A stretch of 64,000 nucleotides of DNA from Botrytis cinerea B05.10 (taxonomy: Eukaryota > Ascomycota > Leotiomycetes > Helotiales > Sclerotiniaceae), in contig NC_037316.1 of the NCBI RefSeq assembly GCF_000143535.2, forward strand, positions 1,054,001 to 1,118,000, in the 5' to 3' direction. The notes beneath the pieces were generated by a model, which was not told the origin of the DNA, did not search any database, and was given only the letters and a program-made list of their open reading frames with translations. Every line of letters starts with the position of its first letter. The stretch's first letter is position 1. The translations under genes and the position numbers were made by a program. Below are positions 39,385 to 51,687 of this stretch, one piece after another.

Positions 39385-40506
39385 TTATGCTGAAGATTCA
39401 ATGGCCTTTCGTTGCGCCTCAAACTCCTTGCTGAAAGGATAAGTGGTATATCCTTCAGCCTCCTTCTTGTTGTAAAAGAAATCTCTATCGTATGGAGTGA
39501 ACTCGATTCCCTCCTTAACTCTGAATGGAAGATCTGGGTTGGTGATGAAGTATCGTCCGAATACAATTACAATATCCTTTCCTTTGTATTCTTCTTCGAC
39601 AGCCTTCTTTGCAGATTCGGCTGTGAAACCTCCAGCGAGGAGAATTGGGCTGGTACCATTCCAGATATTGATCAAAAAGTCAACCTTCTCGGTTGCTTCG
39701 ATATCTGCATTTCCGATAATTCTTGATTCGACAACGTGTAGATATGCAAGGTTCAATTTCTTAAGCTCTTGAGCGATGTAGGTAAATTGTGGAATAGGAT
39801 CTGCCATCTTCATTCCTTGGAAAGGAGAAAATGGACTCAATCGCATAGAAGTCTTCTCGGCACCAACAGCTGCAACGACAGATTTGGCAACCTCAAGGCC
39901 AAAACGTGCGCGGTTCTCAACACTTCCTCCCCAGGAGTCGGTACGTTGATTTGCGGTATCTTGGAAGAATTGATCGATCAAATAACCGTTTGCTCCGTGG
40001 ATCTCAACACCGTCAAATCCAGCTTCAATTGCGTTCTTGGCAGCTTGTGTGTATAATTCAATATATTCCTTAATCTCGGCCTCGGTCAAAGGTTCTGGCT
40101 TGCCACCTCCCTCGAAGGCAATATCGCTCGAAGACTGGAGTTTATAACCACCTTCTTGTTGTAAGACTGATGGGTCTGCAGCTCTTCCTAATGCCCATAG
40201 TTGCATCCAGATGTATGATTTCTTTGCGTGAACGGCGTCGGTGACCTTTTTCCATCCGGCAATTTGTTCTTTGTTCCAAATACCAGGGGGATTGGCATAA
40301 CCGGCGGCTCTGGGAGCAATGAAGGTAGCTTCAGAGACGAGCAGTGTGCCAGGTACAGAAGCACGTTGTGCGTAGTATTCGGCAACCATTGGAAGGGGTA
40401 CGTGGTTATCATCGGCACGGAATCGGGTGAGAGGTGCCATGGCAATTCGATGTTGGAGCTCAGAAGTTCCAACTTTGAGAGGGGTGAAGAGTGTGGATGG
40501 AGACAT
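39385..40506 (-). CDS. Old Yellow Enzyme family NAD(P)H-dependent flavin oxidoreductase
   Basis: This is a single-exon gene of 373 residues, the full length expected for an FMN-dependent Old Yellow Enzyme. Such enzymes reduce activated C=C bonds of enones in the cytosol. Visible family motifs are MAPLTRFRADDNHVP near the N-terminus (FMN contact), GTLLVSEAT, the substrate-anion-binding His/Asn pair in EIHGANGYLIDQFF (about residue 170-180), SWGGSVENRARF, and the C-terminal phosphate-binding part (ILLAGGF, VFGRYFITNPDL). The active-site Tyr two residues after the Asn is present. There is no targeting signal. Relatives include 12-oxophytodienoate reductase-like and ergot-alkaloid EasA-type proteins; the substrate cannot be told from sequence. 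The C-terminus (ESSA) does not form a peroxisomal signal. Confidence 0.97.
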   Translation of the reverse strand: MSPSTLFTPLKVGTSELQHRIAMAPLTRFRADDNHVPLPMVAEYYAQRASVPGTLLVSEATFIAPRAAGYANPPGIWNKEQIAGWKKVTDAVHAKKSYIWMQLWALGRAADPSVLQQEGGYKLQSSSDIAFEGGGKPEPLTEAEIKEYIELYTQAAKNAIEAGFDGVEIHGANGYLIDQFFQDTANQRTDSWGGSVENRARFGLEVAKSVVAAVGAEKTSMRLSPFSPFQGMKMADPIPQFTYIAQELKKLNLAYLHVVESRIIGNADIEATEKVDFLINIWNGTSPILLAGGFTAESAKKAVEEEYKGKDIVIVFGRYFITNPDLPFRVKEGIEFTPYDRDFFYNKKEAEGYTTYPFSKEFEAQRKAIESSA

Positions 40507-41374
40507 GTTTGTTTAGTATTATCGAGTAATTGGTGTATATATAAATGTGTAGTTGCAGGCTCAATTGCTTGTATGTTTGTATACTTGTCTGAATGAAAAT
40601 GAAATGGAATGAACTGAGAGCAAGAAGAGACCACCTACATTTATACCTCCAGTTGATATGTGGGCATATCGTGCAATTGCGCATGAGAGGAAAAATCTTT
40701 AGCAGGTTGATTGTTCAGCATGATGGCCCTAGCATCATTATTGTGGCTTACAATACTAGATGGCCTATAGCGATTGTATCAAGCATCTTGGGTTGGCGTG
40801 TCATGAATCCAAGATATCTCCGACGATAGTGGGGTGTTCGGCGGAATGATACTGTGATAGTCGATGGTTCGTCGATAGTTCTTGGATAAGGCCATTTGCC
40901 CATATTTTGGGAGTGAAGATCCATGGAAAGATTATAAATCAAAAAATCTTCATGACGTTTGCGAAACCAATTCATTCCAATTACCGAGTGCCGACACAGA
41001 TGTTGATGACGGCTCGGTGGATTATGTAAGCCATGCAAAGATGTTTTACACGACTGTCACGTGGCCATGTACTTATGTTGAACACAAGCAGATAATTAAT
41101 GTGCGAAGCGTCTATACTAGCTAGCTAGCGAGTTGTGATATGACATGTATGATATGATAAATAAAATATACATATCAAAGGAAGAAAGATATTCCTGAAT
41201 ATTAAAAAGAAGTGACAACAGACGTTCCTGCCCCACTCGTAAAAGCAGCGACCCCTATTCCCACCTCGCTACATGAGCCTCAAGAGAAAAAAGTCCTGCT
41301 TACCAAAATCAAAAACTTCAACAGCTTCTTCGATTTTGAAAACAAAAAGGATGGAAATAAGTGCAAAAATAAAT
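40507..41374. other. Intergenic, OYE promoter and spacer to tRNA
   Basis: The OYE promoter lies here. I see no ORF with a domain. Confidence 0.5.
40640..40645 (-). promoter_or_regulatory. Possible TATA box of the OYE gene
   Basis: TATAAA on the minus strand about 135 bases before the OYE start codon, followed by a CA/TC-rich leader typical of fungal 5'-UTRs. A second AT-rich TATATATA lies at about 40535-40543. This is a motif match only. Confidence 0.35.
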
Positions 41375-41483
41375 TGGAGCGGCAGGGAGTCGAACCCTGG
41401 ACTTCATCGAGATTTATCTGATACATCTGTTAAGACACAACTGACAATGCAAACGAGGCACTCTACCACTGAGTTACAGCCCC
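41375..41483 (-). tRNA. tRNA-Ala (UGC) with 37-nt intron
   Basis: On the minus strand the 5' acceptor strand GGGGCTG, D arm ACTC-AGTGGTA-GAGT, anticodon loop TTTGCAT (anticodon TGC), variable AAGTC, perfect T arm CAGGG-TTCGACT-CCCTG and acceptor CCGCTCC-A add up to 72 nt. A 37-nt intron sits one base 3' of the anticodon, the canonical place. The G3:U70 pair that marks alanine tRNAs is present. Two mismatches are seen: T6-C67 in the acceptor and C28-T42 in the anticodon stem. They could reflect relaxed pairing or decay. The gene stands alone between OYE and a gene-poor stretch. Confidence 0.82.
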
Positions 41484-41619
41484 TGGGAGTTGTTATATTA
41501 ATCCAGGATTATCTGGATACTTATTACTATGTCAGAGACGGGCTGCAGTGGCAAAGACACAGCAGGAGTCAAAGCTGGTACTACCGGTCGACTCTTGAAG
41601 TGGGGGGCTACAGTTGTTA

Positions 41620-41946
41620 ACTCTCAAAAACGATAAATGAAGTATTTTCAGCTAAGTTCACATGTGTTCTATACTAATCCATGGCTTTGATCAATCAACA
41701 AGGGAAACTCATCACTCTAACAAAAAATGTGATCAATGTGATTGGATGAGTAATCATTTACAGTTCAATTAAACCAAAATATGCAGCAGCGAAAATGTTT
41801 TCTGATTATTATAAAATCAACACAAACAGTGATTTCTAAGCTACCGGTATTCGAACATCTCTAGGACCCTTTGAATCAGGGCTATCGATTGGTATATACC
41901 GAAGCGTAGTTTATTGAAAATGGTACAACAAGTCGTTTTTGAGAGT
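41620..41946. repeat. 327-bp segment bounded by 14-bp perfect inverted repeats (MITE-like?)
   Basis: ACTCTCAAAAACGA at 41620-41633 is the exact reverse complement of 41933-41946. The interior has no ORF. No target-site duplication is obvious, so a miniature inverted-repeat element is only a possibility. Confidence 0.35.
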
Positions 41947-42620
41947 CAAAGCATCGGTAATGACTCGGTAATATTTCGCATAGAAGAGGCGAAAGTGTCG
42001 AAAGCAAAAACTATTCGTATCAAGAAGAGCTACATTGTATGACTATTCAACGCTGTTGGGCATCTAATTGCATTCTTACAAATCAAAATAGCGCGCATAC
42101 TAAAATCCATCATTCTTGTACAGAAACCCTTGTTTTCATCTTGATTGATACATTCCCTTCCCTTCTTACTCCGCCAAACACATTGGCCACCACCATATCG
42201 ATAATCACGGTTAGAGGAATCATGATTTCTCATCCGCATATGTACTTGCCGTATATTGAAATCGGGAGCTGTATGTCTCCCGAAGAAAACATGGTTTGTA
42301 AATGATGTCTTCAGGTTCTCTATGGGTTTTGAGGAGATGAGACAAAATCATTGTTGAGTGATCTGAAAATCCAAATTTATTAGAGATTTTTGGTTGGTTC
42401 CTGCGTCATTTTCCTTTGGGCTTCATGGAAACTTATCAAATTTCATTTTTGACTACATCGTAGTGATGTATATCGAATATCTCGGATTGAATGGGCTTCT
42501 GAAATGGATGGAATCTCTTAAACAATCCAAATGCTTCAAGTGAGCTCGTATTTCGAAAAAATCTATTAAAAAAATATCATCATTCCAACAAGCCACAATC
42601 CATTCTCACCACAACAATTT

Positions 42621-42944
42621 TCATCCAACAATAAGATCAGTCATTCTCCCCCATCCCCCAAAGAAAATCACCTCACTCATTTCCCTCTCGCTGACCTTCC
42701 CATACTCCATCCACACCGACAATTTCTCCCCGAGCCCATCACCTTTCCACACCACTTTGAGAACCATAACTTCCGGTCTCAACCTAATGCACACTTCATT
42801 GCACACCAAACATACCATCATTTCCGCAAAACTTCCTCTATAAACAATACCACATACGAGGAAAAGTAGCCCCTCATCAACCTTCAAATTCTCCGCTTCG
42901 ATCTTGGGGAACGTAGCTTGAAACCAAACGGGCACAACAATCAC
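42621..42944 (-). other. Open frame of uncertain status, possible gene remnant
   Basis: This is a 107-codon frame ending in a clear stop, with mixed, non-repetitive composition. It lacks an ATG at its start. Just upstream (about 42945-43140) coding-like stretches lie in different frames interrupted by stops, which fits either an unresolved multi-exon gene or a decayed one. No family is recognised. Confidence 0.25.
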
Positions 42945-43987
42945 CCGGACTAACTCTAACAGGATTTGATCCCCGTATCCAAAATCTCCTCAGACCAGCA
43001 TCCTCATTCCTCTCAACACGCACCGATGTTCACCGTGCTAACGCAATCCAACCCTCTCCATCCCCGATATACTTCAACTCCCATCTACTCACTCCAACTC
43101 CACGCTTTCCACCTAACTCTCAAATACGATCTTCATTCCCTTGTCTCACAATCTAATATATCATAACCCTACACCCATCCCAAGCAAAAGCAAAGCAGTA
43201 ATAACATTAAAATCCCAAAAATTTCTCATCGTAAATCCATGACCTATGTTTACCTTCGAGAAGAACCTAAGGATAAATATGGTCGAAGATAGAAAAATCT
43301 ATGAATCTTGGATAACGCACTACGTATATCCCTATCATCCGAGCCAAAGACAAAGAATATAGAAACAAATTATAGGAATAAGGAAATCTAATAGAATCGG
43401 AAGACTCATCATATCCATCCTGTAACATATAGCAACATAAATACACAAACCAAATGACATTGCGATACTCATTTTTTCGAAAAGAAAATATAACCTCAGC
43501 AATCAAGAAATCTAGGATCATCCGCATCTTTTATTTCTCATCAACTTTTGAATTGCGGCGTCAGGCTTTACTACATAGAACAAGATGCCAGTTGATGTCG
43601 AGAAACCTACTTGATAATCTGAGTACGAGAAGGAAGGGTTGGTTTAAGAAGAAATCACATATCACGTGAATAAATATCTCATTAAAGTTTTGTTGCATAT
43701 CTGAGTGACCTTACGAATGACAATTTCTGTCACAAATTCCCATTACCCCCAGTACAAATGACGCTTTTTGTCATCATATATTCTCATTCTTTGAATTTAC
43801 GAATTGGTTCTGCAAAATCTTTGAATGAAAGTATATTTTGAACCATGCCTTGTGGATATCTAATTTATGCTGAACATATATACTTCAAGCACCGCCATAC
43901 TAGAATAAACCTCTCTAACCGTCGTAATTTCCCAGGCCAGAATCTTGCCTCGTTCAAAAACTTTGCCAAGCCTTGTTGCTAGTTCCA

Positions 43988-46153
43988 CTATCCTTGGTTC
44001 TGAAACACTTTACCCCCCTTAATCCATTCCTCACTAGTAACCAAAGCATCGACCATCCCCCTCTTCAACCTCATAACCTTCGCGTCTCTCTCCTTGATCT
44101 GCTGCTGCAAACTAAGATATTTCGCCTTCCAACTCTCTTCCTCGTCATCTCTTCCCCTCCCCATATCTCCCATTCCTTCCCCCATTCCCATCTCCAAATC
44201 ATTCCCTACAACTGTAGCTCTTATCGTAAAATCTCCTTCAAGGCTCCCAAATCTCATTTTCCAATGACATTCATAATCCGTTCTTGGTGGCGGACCGGGG
44301 AATTCAAGTCTTGTGACGCGAAGACGTGTCATGAGGGGACCGCCTGCTAGTGCTGACAGATTGATAAGGAAAGCTTCTGTGCTGCTAGATTCCGCTTGAA
44401 GGTTACGGATGACTTGTTTGCAGATCTTAGATGCTTCGTCTATAGAGCATCGCGGGATTGAATTTCCGGCTACGTCATACCATTCGGCGACAAGAATTTC
44501 GCCAATGAAATGGGATTCTAAAGCATCGATGTTGGTACGATCAAAATCTTCGTTTTGACGAAATGCTATACTGACAAAGTGTTCGAAACTAGGATCTTGA
44601 GGTCCATTGGTATGGTTGTTGAAATATTCCATGAATGACGTTTGTTGAGATTGTTCAATTAAATCGTTTTGCATGTTCGTACCAGTCTCCCCATTTAAGA
44701 GTACGACGGGTGGTGGCGGTGTTGCTAATCGAACATTTCCACCTTTTCTTTGTGGGACTTGTAGTGAAAGTCGATTTGGTCGGGAATTTTGAGTTTGTGG
44801 AACGGCAGTAGGTGGATTGGCCCTCACGCCAGTAGGAAAGAAATGGGGAATCTCGGAATCTGCGACTATAGGAGTAGCGGTCGGTGTATCTCTTATTGAA
44901 CCAGGATTTGCAGGAAAGGTCGAAAAAGGACCGTCTGTAACAGAACGGTTATTAGGTGGTCTACCTCGTAATTTTCCAGTAGAGGCACTGCCATTACTTG
45001 GCCATGCTGATGACACCGCAGGCCCATGACGACGCCTCGACCGAGATCTGTTTGGCGTTGTGGCTGATTGAGGTTCATTGCTATCCGGCCATAGATGTGT
45101 TCTGTTTGATGGAGTGAGAGCTGACTGTGGGTAAGCTGATAGAGGAGTTGCACTTTCTGGTGGAGCACCCCATCTGAAATTGTCCACTAGAGAACCTCGA
45201 ACTTCTGTTGCAGCAGACCATGGACTTAAACGAGCATCGAAGCCTTGTTGGAAAGAAGAATGTGCTGTCGCTGGTGTAGCACTATCCGGATGTAGGGACG
45301 TCCTAGCAATCATATAATCTTCGGATAGTGTAGGCGAATGTAGCCGAGGACGTTGAGACGGTGATCTCTTTATTTCATCATCCTCCCTATCCTCAGCTTT
45401 CTTTCGTCCACGCTTAGGTCTTGTTTCTGGAAGCAAAGCGCGGAGAGCCAAATCTTCATCAGCGGTTACCCCATCTCGACCAAGCTCCGATGGCGGTTCG
45501 CCAGGAGATGGTACTTGTGTCCAATACACGTGAGGCTTGTTCAATAAATATTCAAAAAATGCATCAACATGCATTGCGTGCAGCCACCGCTAAGTATTGT
45601 TAGCGTTACACTGACGAGTTTCTCAGATCCACTTGCATACCTTGAGCCTAACAGCATATTGTTGTACCTTCTGGGCACTTTGACCTTTCTCCAAAGAAGG
45701 AGGTTCAACTCCCAAATCTATTGCCAATTGTGCCCACGTCTTAATCTCCTTATTCTCTAATTTGCAAATCAATTCGAACAATACAAAAGTGCTGAAGCTT
45801 TTGTTATCACTTCTTGGAGGGGCGCGAAATATTCGCTTTAGTTCAGCAGTATCTGTATCTGATGCCACAGCAGGATTGCAATACATGATGAAGCCTACGT
45901 AGGCATCGTCAAAGTTCTCATCTGTGACTTCTCTCGAAGGTAGACTTCGAGAATTCTGGTGACTTGGAGATGAATTGCCCATCGGCAAAGGTTGTACCGG
46001 ACGCTCAGGCATCACTCTATCCTGAACGTTTGCACATGCCGCTTGATTATGGGCCTGAATGTATTGTTCACCTCCTTGAGGCGCAATCGTGGCATACTTA
46101 CTACGCTTTGTAGCTTCAGGGGTCATTGCAGGGACATGAAGGACTGGGAGCAT
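43988..46153 (-). CDS. ARS-binding protein 2 (Abp2)-like DNA-binding protein
   Basis: Exons 45641-46153 and 43988-45589 (51-nt intron) give 704 residues. A conserved domain at about 95-200 spans the intron: KSFSTFVLFELICKLENKEI, LAIDLGVEPPSLEKGQSAQK, then RWLHAMHVDAFFEYLL and YWTQVPSP. This matches the fungal ARS-binding protein 2 family, named after a fission yeast protein that binds replication-origin sequences. A long Pro/Ser/Arg-rich disordered middle follows, with AT-hook-like RGRKK and LRGRPP patches. A second conserved part at about 540-640 and a C-terminal coiled coil (KAKYLSLQQQIKERDAKVMRLK) end the protein. A nuclear role at chromatin or origins is inferred from the family. The gene is divergent from the carrier gene at 47012. 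Confidence 0.9.
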
Positions 46154-47011
46154 CCTCCCACTCTTGAGTTATCAAATGACCCAAATCAAATTTCTGATAC
46201 AAGTAACGAAAATTTGTAGTTTGAAGAAAATGTATGAGAACTTTGACTATGATGTAACGACTTGATAGATATAATGAAATTCACTTCTGATGTATGAAAT
46301 ATACACCGCAAAAGAAAGGAGCTGTTAATGAAAGACACGTTTCCCCTTTTCCCCTATAATAATACTGGTACACCTTCAATCGACAGCTGAAGAGATGGAT
46401 AAATGACTTTAACGATAGAAACAAACGATATTGGGTATATATGCTATATAACTAATGACAAAGATTTAGATGTATTTCGCGACAAGTTAGACAAAAAGGG
46501 GTATATATTTAGCGTTGAGAAGAATCATGAATAATTGATGATAATTATTACTTTGAACCAAATAATTGTTCATGAGGAGAAATAAATTGATGTTAAGTTT
46601 GAAGTTTAATCTGATTGAGCTTGGCTTTTCCAAGCCGAATGATTACTAATCACAGATAAGAATAGATCGTTGGCACGTGAATGCTACCACGGCACGTGCT
46701 AGGTGTATGATGCATCAAACTCGTGCAAATTAAACTGAAGTGGGGAATCTCCGGGACAATGCAAGGGGGGGTCCGCATTGCCTCGGTACGACGGAAAATG
46801 GGCCTTTGATATGTACATTGACAATGCACATCTGATGCAGAGAGGGCGCATCTACCTAGGTATTGAGAGCAATAATAATTCATCTTTCTTCATTCCTCAC
46901 ATCTTTCATATCATAGTTTCAATCTTGGGTTCTCCATAATAAACTCATACTCCTTATTCTCAATAGCAGAACCTCGTCAGCATCACATATACATACCTAT
47001 ACAAAACAATC
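46154..47011. promoter_or_regulatory. Divergent promoter region (Abp2-like / carrier)
   Basis: About 860 bp of AT-rich DNA between two divergent housekeeping-type genes. CACGTG-related E-box half sites occur (ggcacgtga near 46673, ggcacgtgc near 46691). I see no gene here. Confidence 0.45.
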
Positions 47012-48052
47012 ATGGCAGCTCAACAGTCAGATAATGTTGCTCATGCTCTCTCCGGAGCTGGTGGGGGCATCCTTTCCATGGCTCTTACGTATCAGACCCC
47101 TATCCTTCTCCGCATTTCAAAAGTTAACAATCTGAAGCTATCCTCTTATTACGCTTTCTACGCGCGCACAAGTCGAATCAAAACGCGCTGATTCGGGATT
47201 CCTTGACGCCGTAAAGCACATCATCGAGCGTGAAGGTATTACAGGTCTTTATGCTGGACTCGATTCAGCACTATTCGGAATCAGTGTTACAAACTTTGTA
47301 TATTACTACTGGTATGAATGGACTCGTTCGGGTTTCGAAAAGGCGGCACTCAAGGCTGGCCGAGCTTCAAAAAAGCTTACAACAATCGAATCGATGATCG
47401 CGGGAGCAATCGCAGGCTCAGCAACAGTCTTGCTCACAAATCCTATTTGGGTAGTCAATACACGAATGACGACACGAAAGAGAAACGAGACGGGTGAGAA
47501 CTTTGTGCCTGGGGCTAAGGCATCAAAGGCACCTACAACAGTTGGCACATTGCTTGCACTCATCAAAGAAGAAGGTCCACAGGCGCTTTTCTCTGGAGTC
47601 GTGCCTGCGTTAGTGCTTGTTATCAACCCTATATTACAATACACAATTTTCGAACAGTTGAAGAACGCAATCGAGAAGAAGAAGAGGATCACCCCAACAA
47701 TGGCATTCCTTCTGGGCGCGTTAGGAAAGCTATTTGCTACTTCAATCACATACCCTTATATCACCGTCAAGAGTCGCATGCACGTTGCCGGGAGGGATGG
47801 AGGAAAAGAAAGTATGGTTCAAGGTATGAGACGTATTTTGAAGGAAGAGGGCTACGCTGGATTCTACAAAGGTAAGAAATCGTCTTTTTTGACATCAATA
47901 CGAGGCTTGTTGTTGACTTTACTTCAGGAATTGCACCCAAAGTCTCTCAGAGTGTCATGACAGCTGCGTTTCTATTCGCCTTCAAGGACGTGTTGTATGA
48001 ACAAACCATCAGGCTAAGGAGGAACCTTCCTGCCAAAGTGGCCGTGAAGTAA
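47012..48052 (+). CDS. Peroxisomal adenine nucleotide carrier (ANT1/PMP47-like)
   Basis: Exons 47012-47088, 47138-47871 and 47928-48052 give 311 residues, the normal size of a mitochondrial-carrier-family protein. The three tandem carrier modules show their signatures: TYPLITLSTRAQVES, TNPIWVVNTRM and TYPYITVKSRMHV. The first two are characteristic of the peroxisomal ATP/AMP exchangers Ant1 and PMP47, so import of ATP into peroxisomes for fatty-acid activation is the likely role. Six membrane helices are expected. The first intron must be removed to form the first signature (TY|PL). The ATG at 47012 opens with MAAQQSDNVAHALSGAGGG, typical of the family. Confidence 0.93.
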
Positions 48053-48602
48053 ATGCAGTCTTTGGTTATCGAGGTAGACCCATGGTGCTCTTGGAGCATG
48101 GATCTGATTGTAAGTTATGGCTTTTCTGGAATGTAAATATATATATGGTATTTGGACTGTTTAAGGAAGGGCGTTAGAATATACCTGCGTAGGAGATGGT
48201 TTCGGAATGGATTGCTCCAATTGTGATTATTAGGAAGGGGTCGCACACATACAATTTGAAGTGTCAGACAATGTTGTTTCTATAAACCGAAGCAATCATA
48301 ACAGGGCATGAAAAGTCATCTATGGATAATAGTAGCAAACCTACCCAATTTTCAACTTTTATTAAAAATGTAGTCATCTGATCGCACTTTCAATGTCTGA
48401 TTCAAACTGACATTGGATGATTTATTAGGCTTGATCCACTAATCATGTGATCGCGCGAAACGCAAACACGAAGTGTCGCCGGTTTGAAGTACTTTCTTTA
48501 TTTACAGCGGTAGTATTTGATATGCGATTGTTCCAAAGTTTTCGTTTCCCTCATACTTTGGCAAAAAGGAAATAGTAATCGATATTGTTCCACACACATA
48601 TC
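48053..48602. other. Intergenic, carrier 3' region and RecQ promoter
   Basis: AT-rich DNA with no ORF and no RNA gene seen. Confidence 0.55.
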
Positions 48603-51217
48603 ATGGGAGATTCTACAGAGGTTGATGAATATGGCTTCAGTTCTGGCGACGAGGCAGATATGTTAGACTTGACAAACGCGGTCGATGCTAACACCAACCA
48701 TGGCCACAAGCGTAAAGCTTCCTCCGATCAGACTTCATCGATTGTCAAGAAGCAGGCAAACGATAGCTCCCACAAGGTTTTTGAATCAGCAACGTTTGCA
48801 CTAAGTCGAAATTTTGGGTTCAAGTCTTTTCGATTGAAGCAGGAGCAAGCCATATCAAGAATTCTTGGTGGCGATAGTGCCGTTGTTGTCTTTCCAACTG
48901 GGGGTGGCAAGAGTCTCTGCTTTCAAATTCCGGCACTTGCTTTTGAAGAAGAAGACAATCTTCTCAAGACTCGTGATGAAGGCGAGCATGGTAGTGAGTA
49001 AAATTCAAGGGTGCTAATTATGCGGTAATTCTCATACAATATCGTATGAACAACGGAATCAGACTTCCTCAAATGAAGCTTTTGTACCATGGGTGTTTTC
49101 TTGAATTTCATTTACCTTTTGAAAAAATACTGATTCTAGTGATACACAGTTACCCTGGTAGTATCGCCACTCATAGCATTGATGAAAGATCAGGTGGATG
49201 CTCTTGTTCGTCGCGGGATTGCTGCCGCAACTTTCGACTCAAGCAAGACTAGAGAAGACTATATCCAAACATGTAACCAGCTGAGAAGTGGAAAGTTAAA
49301 GCTACTATATGTAGCGCCTGAGAGGTTGAACAATGAGGGTTTCGTGGAGCAAATGAAATATGTCCGGGGAGGTATCAGATTACTTGCAGTAGACGAAGCA
49401 CATTGTATCAGCGAGTGGGGCCACAGCTTTCGTCCAGACTACCTGAGTTGTATCTCTAACTCTACCAAAACTGTATCATTTACTGACTGTATGTAGAAAT
49501 TGCTCGTTTTGCTGATGAGATCAAAGCAGAGAGAGTCATTTGTCTGACTGCTACAGCTACACCTCGTGTTGCCCAAGACATCTGCGATGCATTCAAAATA
49601 GAAAATTCTGGACTTTTTCGAACCTCCACCTATCGACCCAATCTGCATTTGTTGGCTGAGTCAGGAGACAGGAAAGTTACTATGCTGCCCAAGCTTAAAC
49701 AATTTTTACAAAAACATAAAGGCTCAACTATCATCTATGTTACTTTGCAGAAGCAAACGGAGAATCTTGCAAATATATTGGTAGAGGCGGGCTTCAAAGC
49801 TAAGGCATTCCACGCAGGAATGACGCCTGAAGCTAAGACAAAGCTACAGGATGATTTTATGAGAAGCAATGACATGATTATGGTCGCAACGATTGCCTTT
49901 GGTATGGGAATTGACAAGGGCTCTATTCGTAATGTCATCCATTTCAGTGTCCCTCAAAGTCTGGAATCTTACAGTTAGTAACTTTCATTATTGAACTTCT
50001 AGCCGTTATTACCCCAGCCAGTGCATCTGGATTTCTACTATGCTCAGATTCACTCTCAAAGATACCATGAGCCACTCTTATTGTCTCACTCGCTTTCTAA
50101 CTACTTATGATTGTAAACACCAAAGTTCTTCATGTTAATTTTATGCACAGGTCAGGAAATTGGAAGAAGTGGTCGAGATGGGAAAACTTCCAATTGTTTC
50201 TTCTTCGTATGTGGCGAAGATCTCCATTTCCGTGAATTATTTGCACGGGGTGACCTACCATCTCTTGAATCTATTCGTGGATTATTAAACGATATATTTG
50301 ATTCAACTACAAAAAAGCTTCCAATTGGAGGTGAGATTCATAGTTCGCACTATAATCAAACAAAAGAATTCGACATCCGCTCCACAGTTTTAGGTAGTAT
50401 ATATGCACAATTAGAGCTAGGGCATGGTCTTATTCGTGCTACTACACCATTATACCAAAAATATTCGTATGTCGCAAACGATCGCATGTATTATTCCAAA
50501 ATCAAGTCGGATCGAAGTCCAGCAGCAGCAGCGATCGCAGCCTGTGGGGAGAAGAAAACCAAGTTCCATCACATCGATGTAGATGCTGCAGCTCGTCGTT
50601 ATAACCTTGGAAGAAATGAGGTCATTGGCAAGCTTAACGAATGGAACGCCGAAGGGATTCTAGAATTGAAAGCAAGTCAGGTCCTGAATGTCTACAAAGT
50701 CACTAAACCTCTTCCCAAAACCACAAAGGAGATCGAAACAATCGCAAAGACAATTTACAGCAGCATGGAAATACGGGAAAAGCAAGCTTTGGAGCGCTCG
50801 GAGAAAATCTTACAGCTTATCACCGGCAGAGCTTGTTTTTCCAAAACATTGGCTCAGCATTTTGGAGACGAGCTGCCTGATGGAAAGAAAGAATGCGGTC
50901 ATTGTCAATGGTGTTTAACACATAAGCCCGTCGAGATTCAGCTTCCCCCTCCTGTTCCTTTCAACACTATGGCTTTCCAAAACATTCTTAATATGATTGC
51001 AGAGCGCGACGATCCAAGGTTCCTTGCCAGGGTAGCTTTCGGTATCTCTACCCCGAGAGTAACGGCGATGAAGTTAGGAAAGAGTCCTATCTTTGGTTCG
51101 ATGGATGATCATGAGTTCTCGGTAAGTGGGATATGGACTTGTGATTATAAAGTTGCTAACAAGAATTGGCTGTAGGTTCTTCTTGAAGCATTTGAGAAGG
51201 AATGTAAACAGGAGTGA
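48603..51217 (+). CDS. RecQ-family ATP-dependent DNA helicase
   Basis: Exons 48603-48993, 49150-49446, 49497-49973, 50151-51121 and 51176-51217 give 725 residues. The helicase motifs are in order: motif 0 ([13 protein letters not shown]), Walker [30 protein letters not shown] box [55 protein letters not shown], and motif [13 protein letters not shown] RecQ C-terminal zinc module follows (Cys in ACFSKTL, then CGHCQWC) with a winged-helix-like part. No HRDC domain is evident. This is a short RecQ, unlike the large Sgs1/BLM type. The role is 3'-5' DNA unwinding in repair and recombination in the nucleus. The first exon could instead end at GAGCATG, changing one or two residues; the chosen donor GTGAGT is the stronger. 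Confidence 0.94.
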
Positions 51218-51687
51218 GCTTGTGGGGAATGGCTTTGTAGTATATTTGGACATGTTTAGCGAAAGTGTTGATGATCTTGCATAGGATAGACCATTTCCAA
51301 GCTTACCCGGTACAGCTACATGAGAAATTGAACAAAACGGATGGTAACATTGAGAAGGGAGTAGCTTGAATCGTGCATCATATGGATGCTGGCTCATAAC
51401 ACGAATTATAAACCTCATTCTACATACAACTCACATTGTCTCTGACACACCTAAACGTTGAGATATCGAGAGATCCCAACCACTCATAGCTAAAGGATTG
51501 GGAGTTTCAGTAGTTGTTTTATTACTTCATTGAGAGGTGTTTACGTCCAGTATTCGTACAAGGTCCCAAGCATATCTTTTTATCCGAACACCAATACGCT
51601 AAATCAATTCATGTCCCATATCAATCATTTTCATGTCCCATATCAATCGTTTTCATCCCATGTATAATACAATCCCTCCTTAATTTC
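51218..51687. other. Convergent 3' spacer
   Basis: This lies between the RecQ stop and the stop of the mitochondrial protein gene. A tandem duplicate of about 16 bases (cccatatcaatc, twice) lies at about 51617-51648. No gene is seen. Confidence 0.55.

Larger units (their letters stand above)
41484..43987. other. Gene-poor spacer between tRNA and Abp2-like gene
   Basis: About 2.5 kb with no confident gene. It contains a 14-bp inverted repeat pair (41620-41633 and 41933-41946) and an unexplained minus-strand open frame at 42621-42944, both listed separately. Confidence 0.55.

Noticed and set aside
41835..41910. tRNA-Gln-like fragments (tttgaatc, ttcgaa) near the real tRNA
   Set aside because: The anticodon-like and T-arm-like parts lie on opposite strands and cannot form one tRNA.
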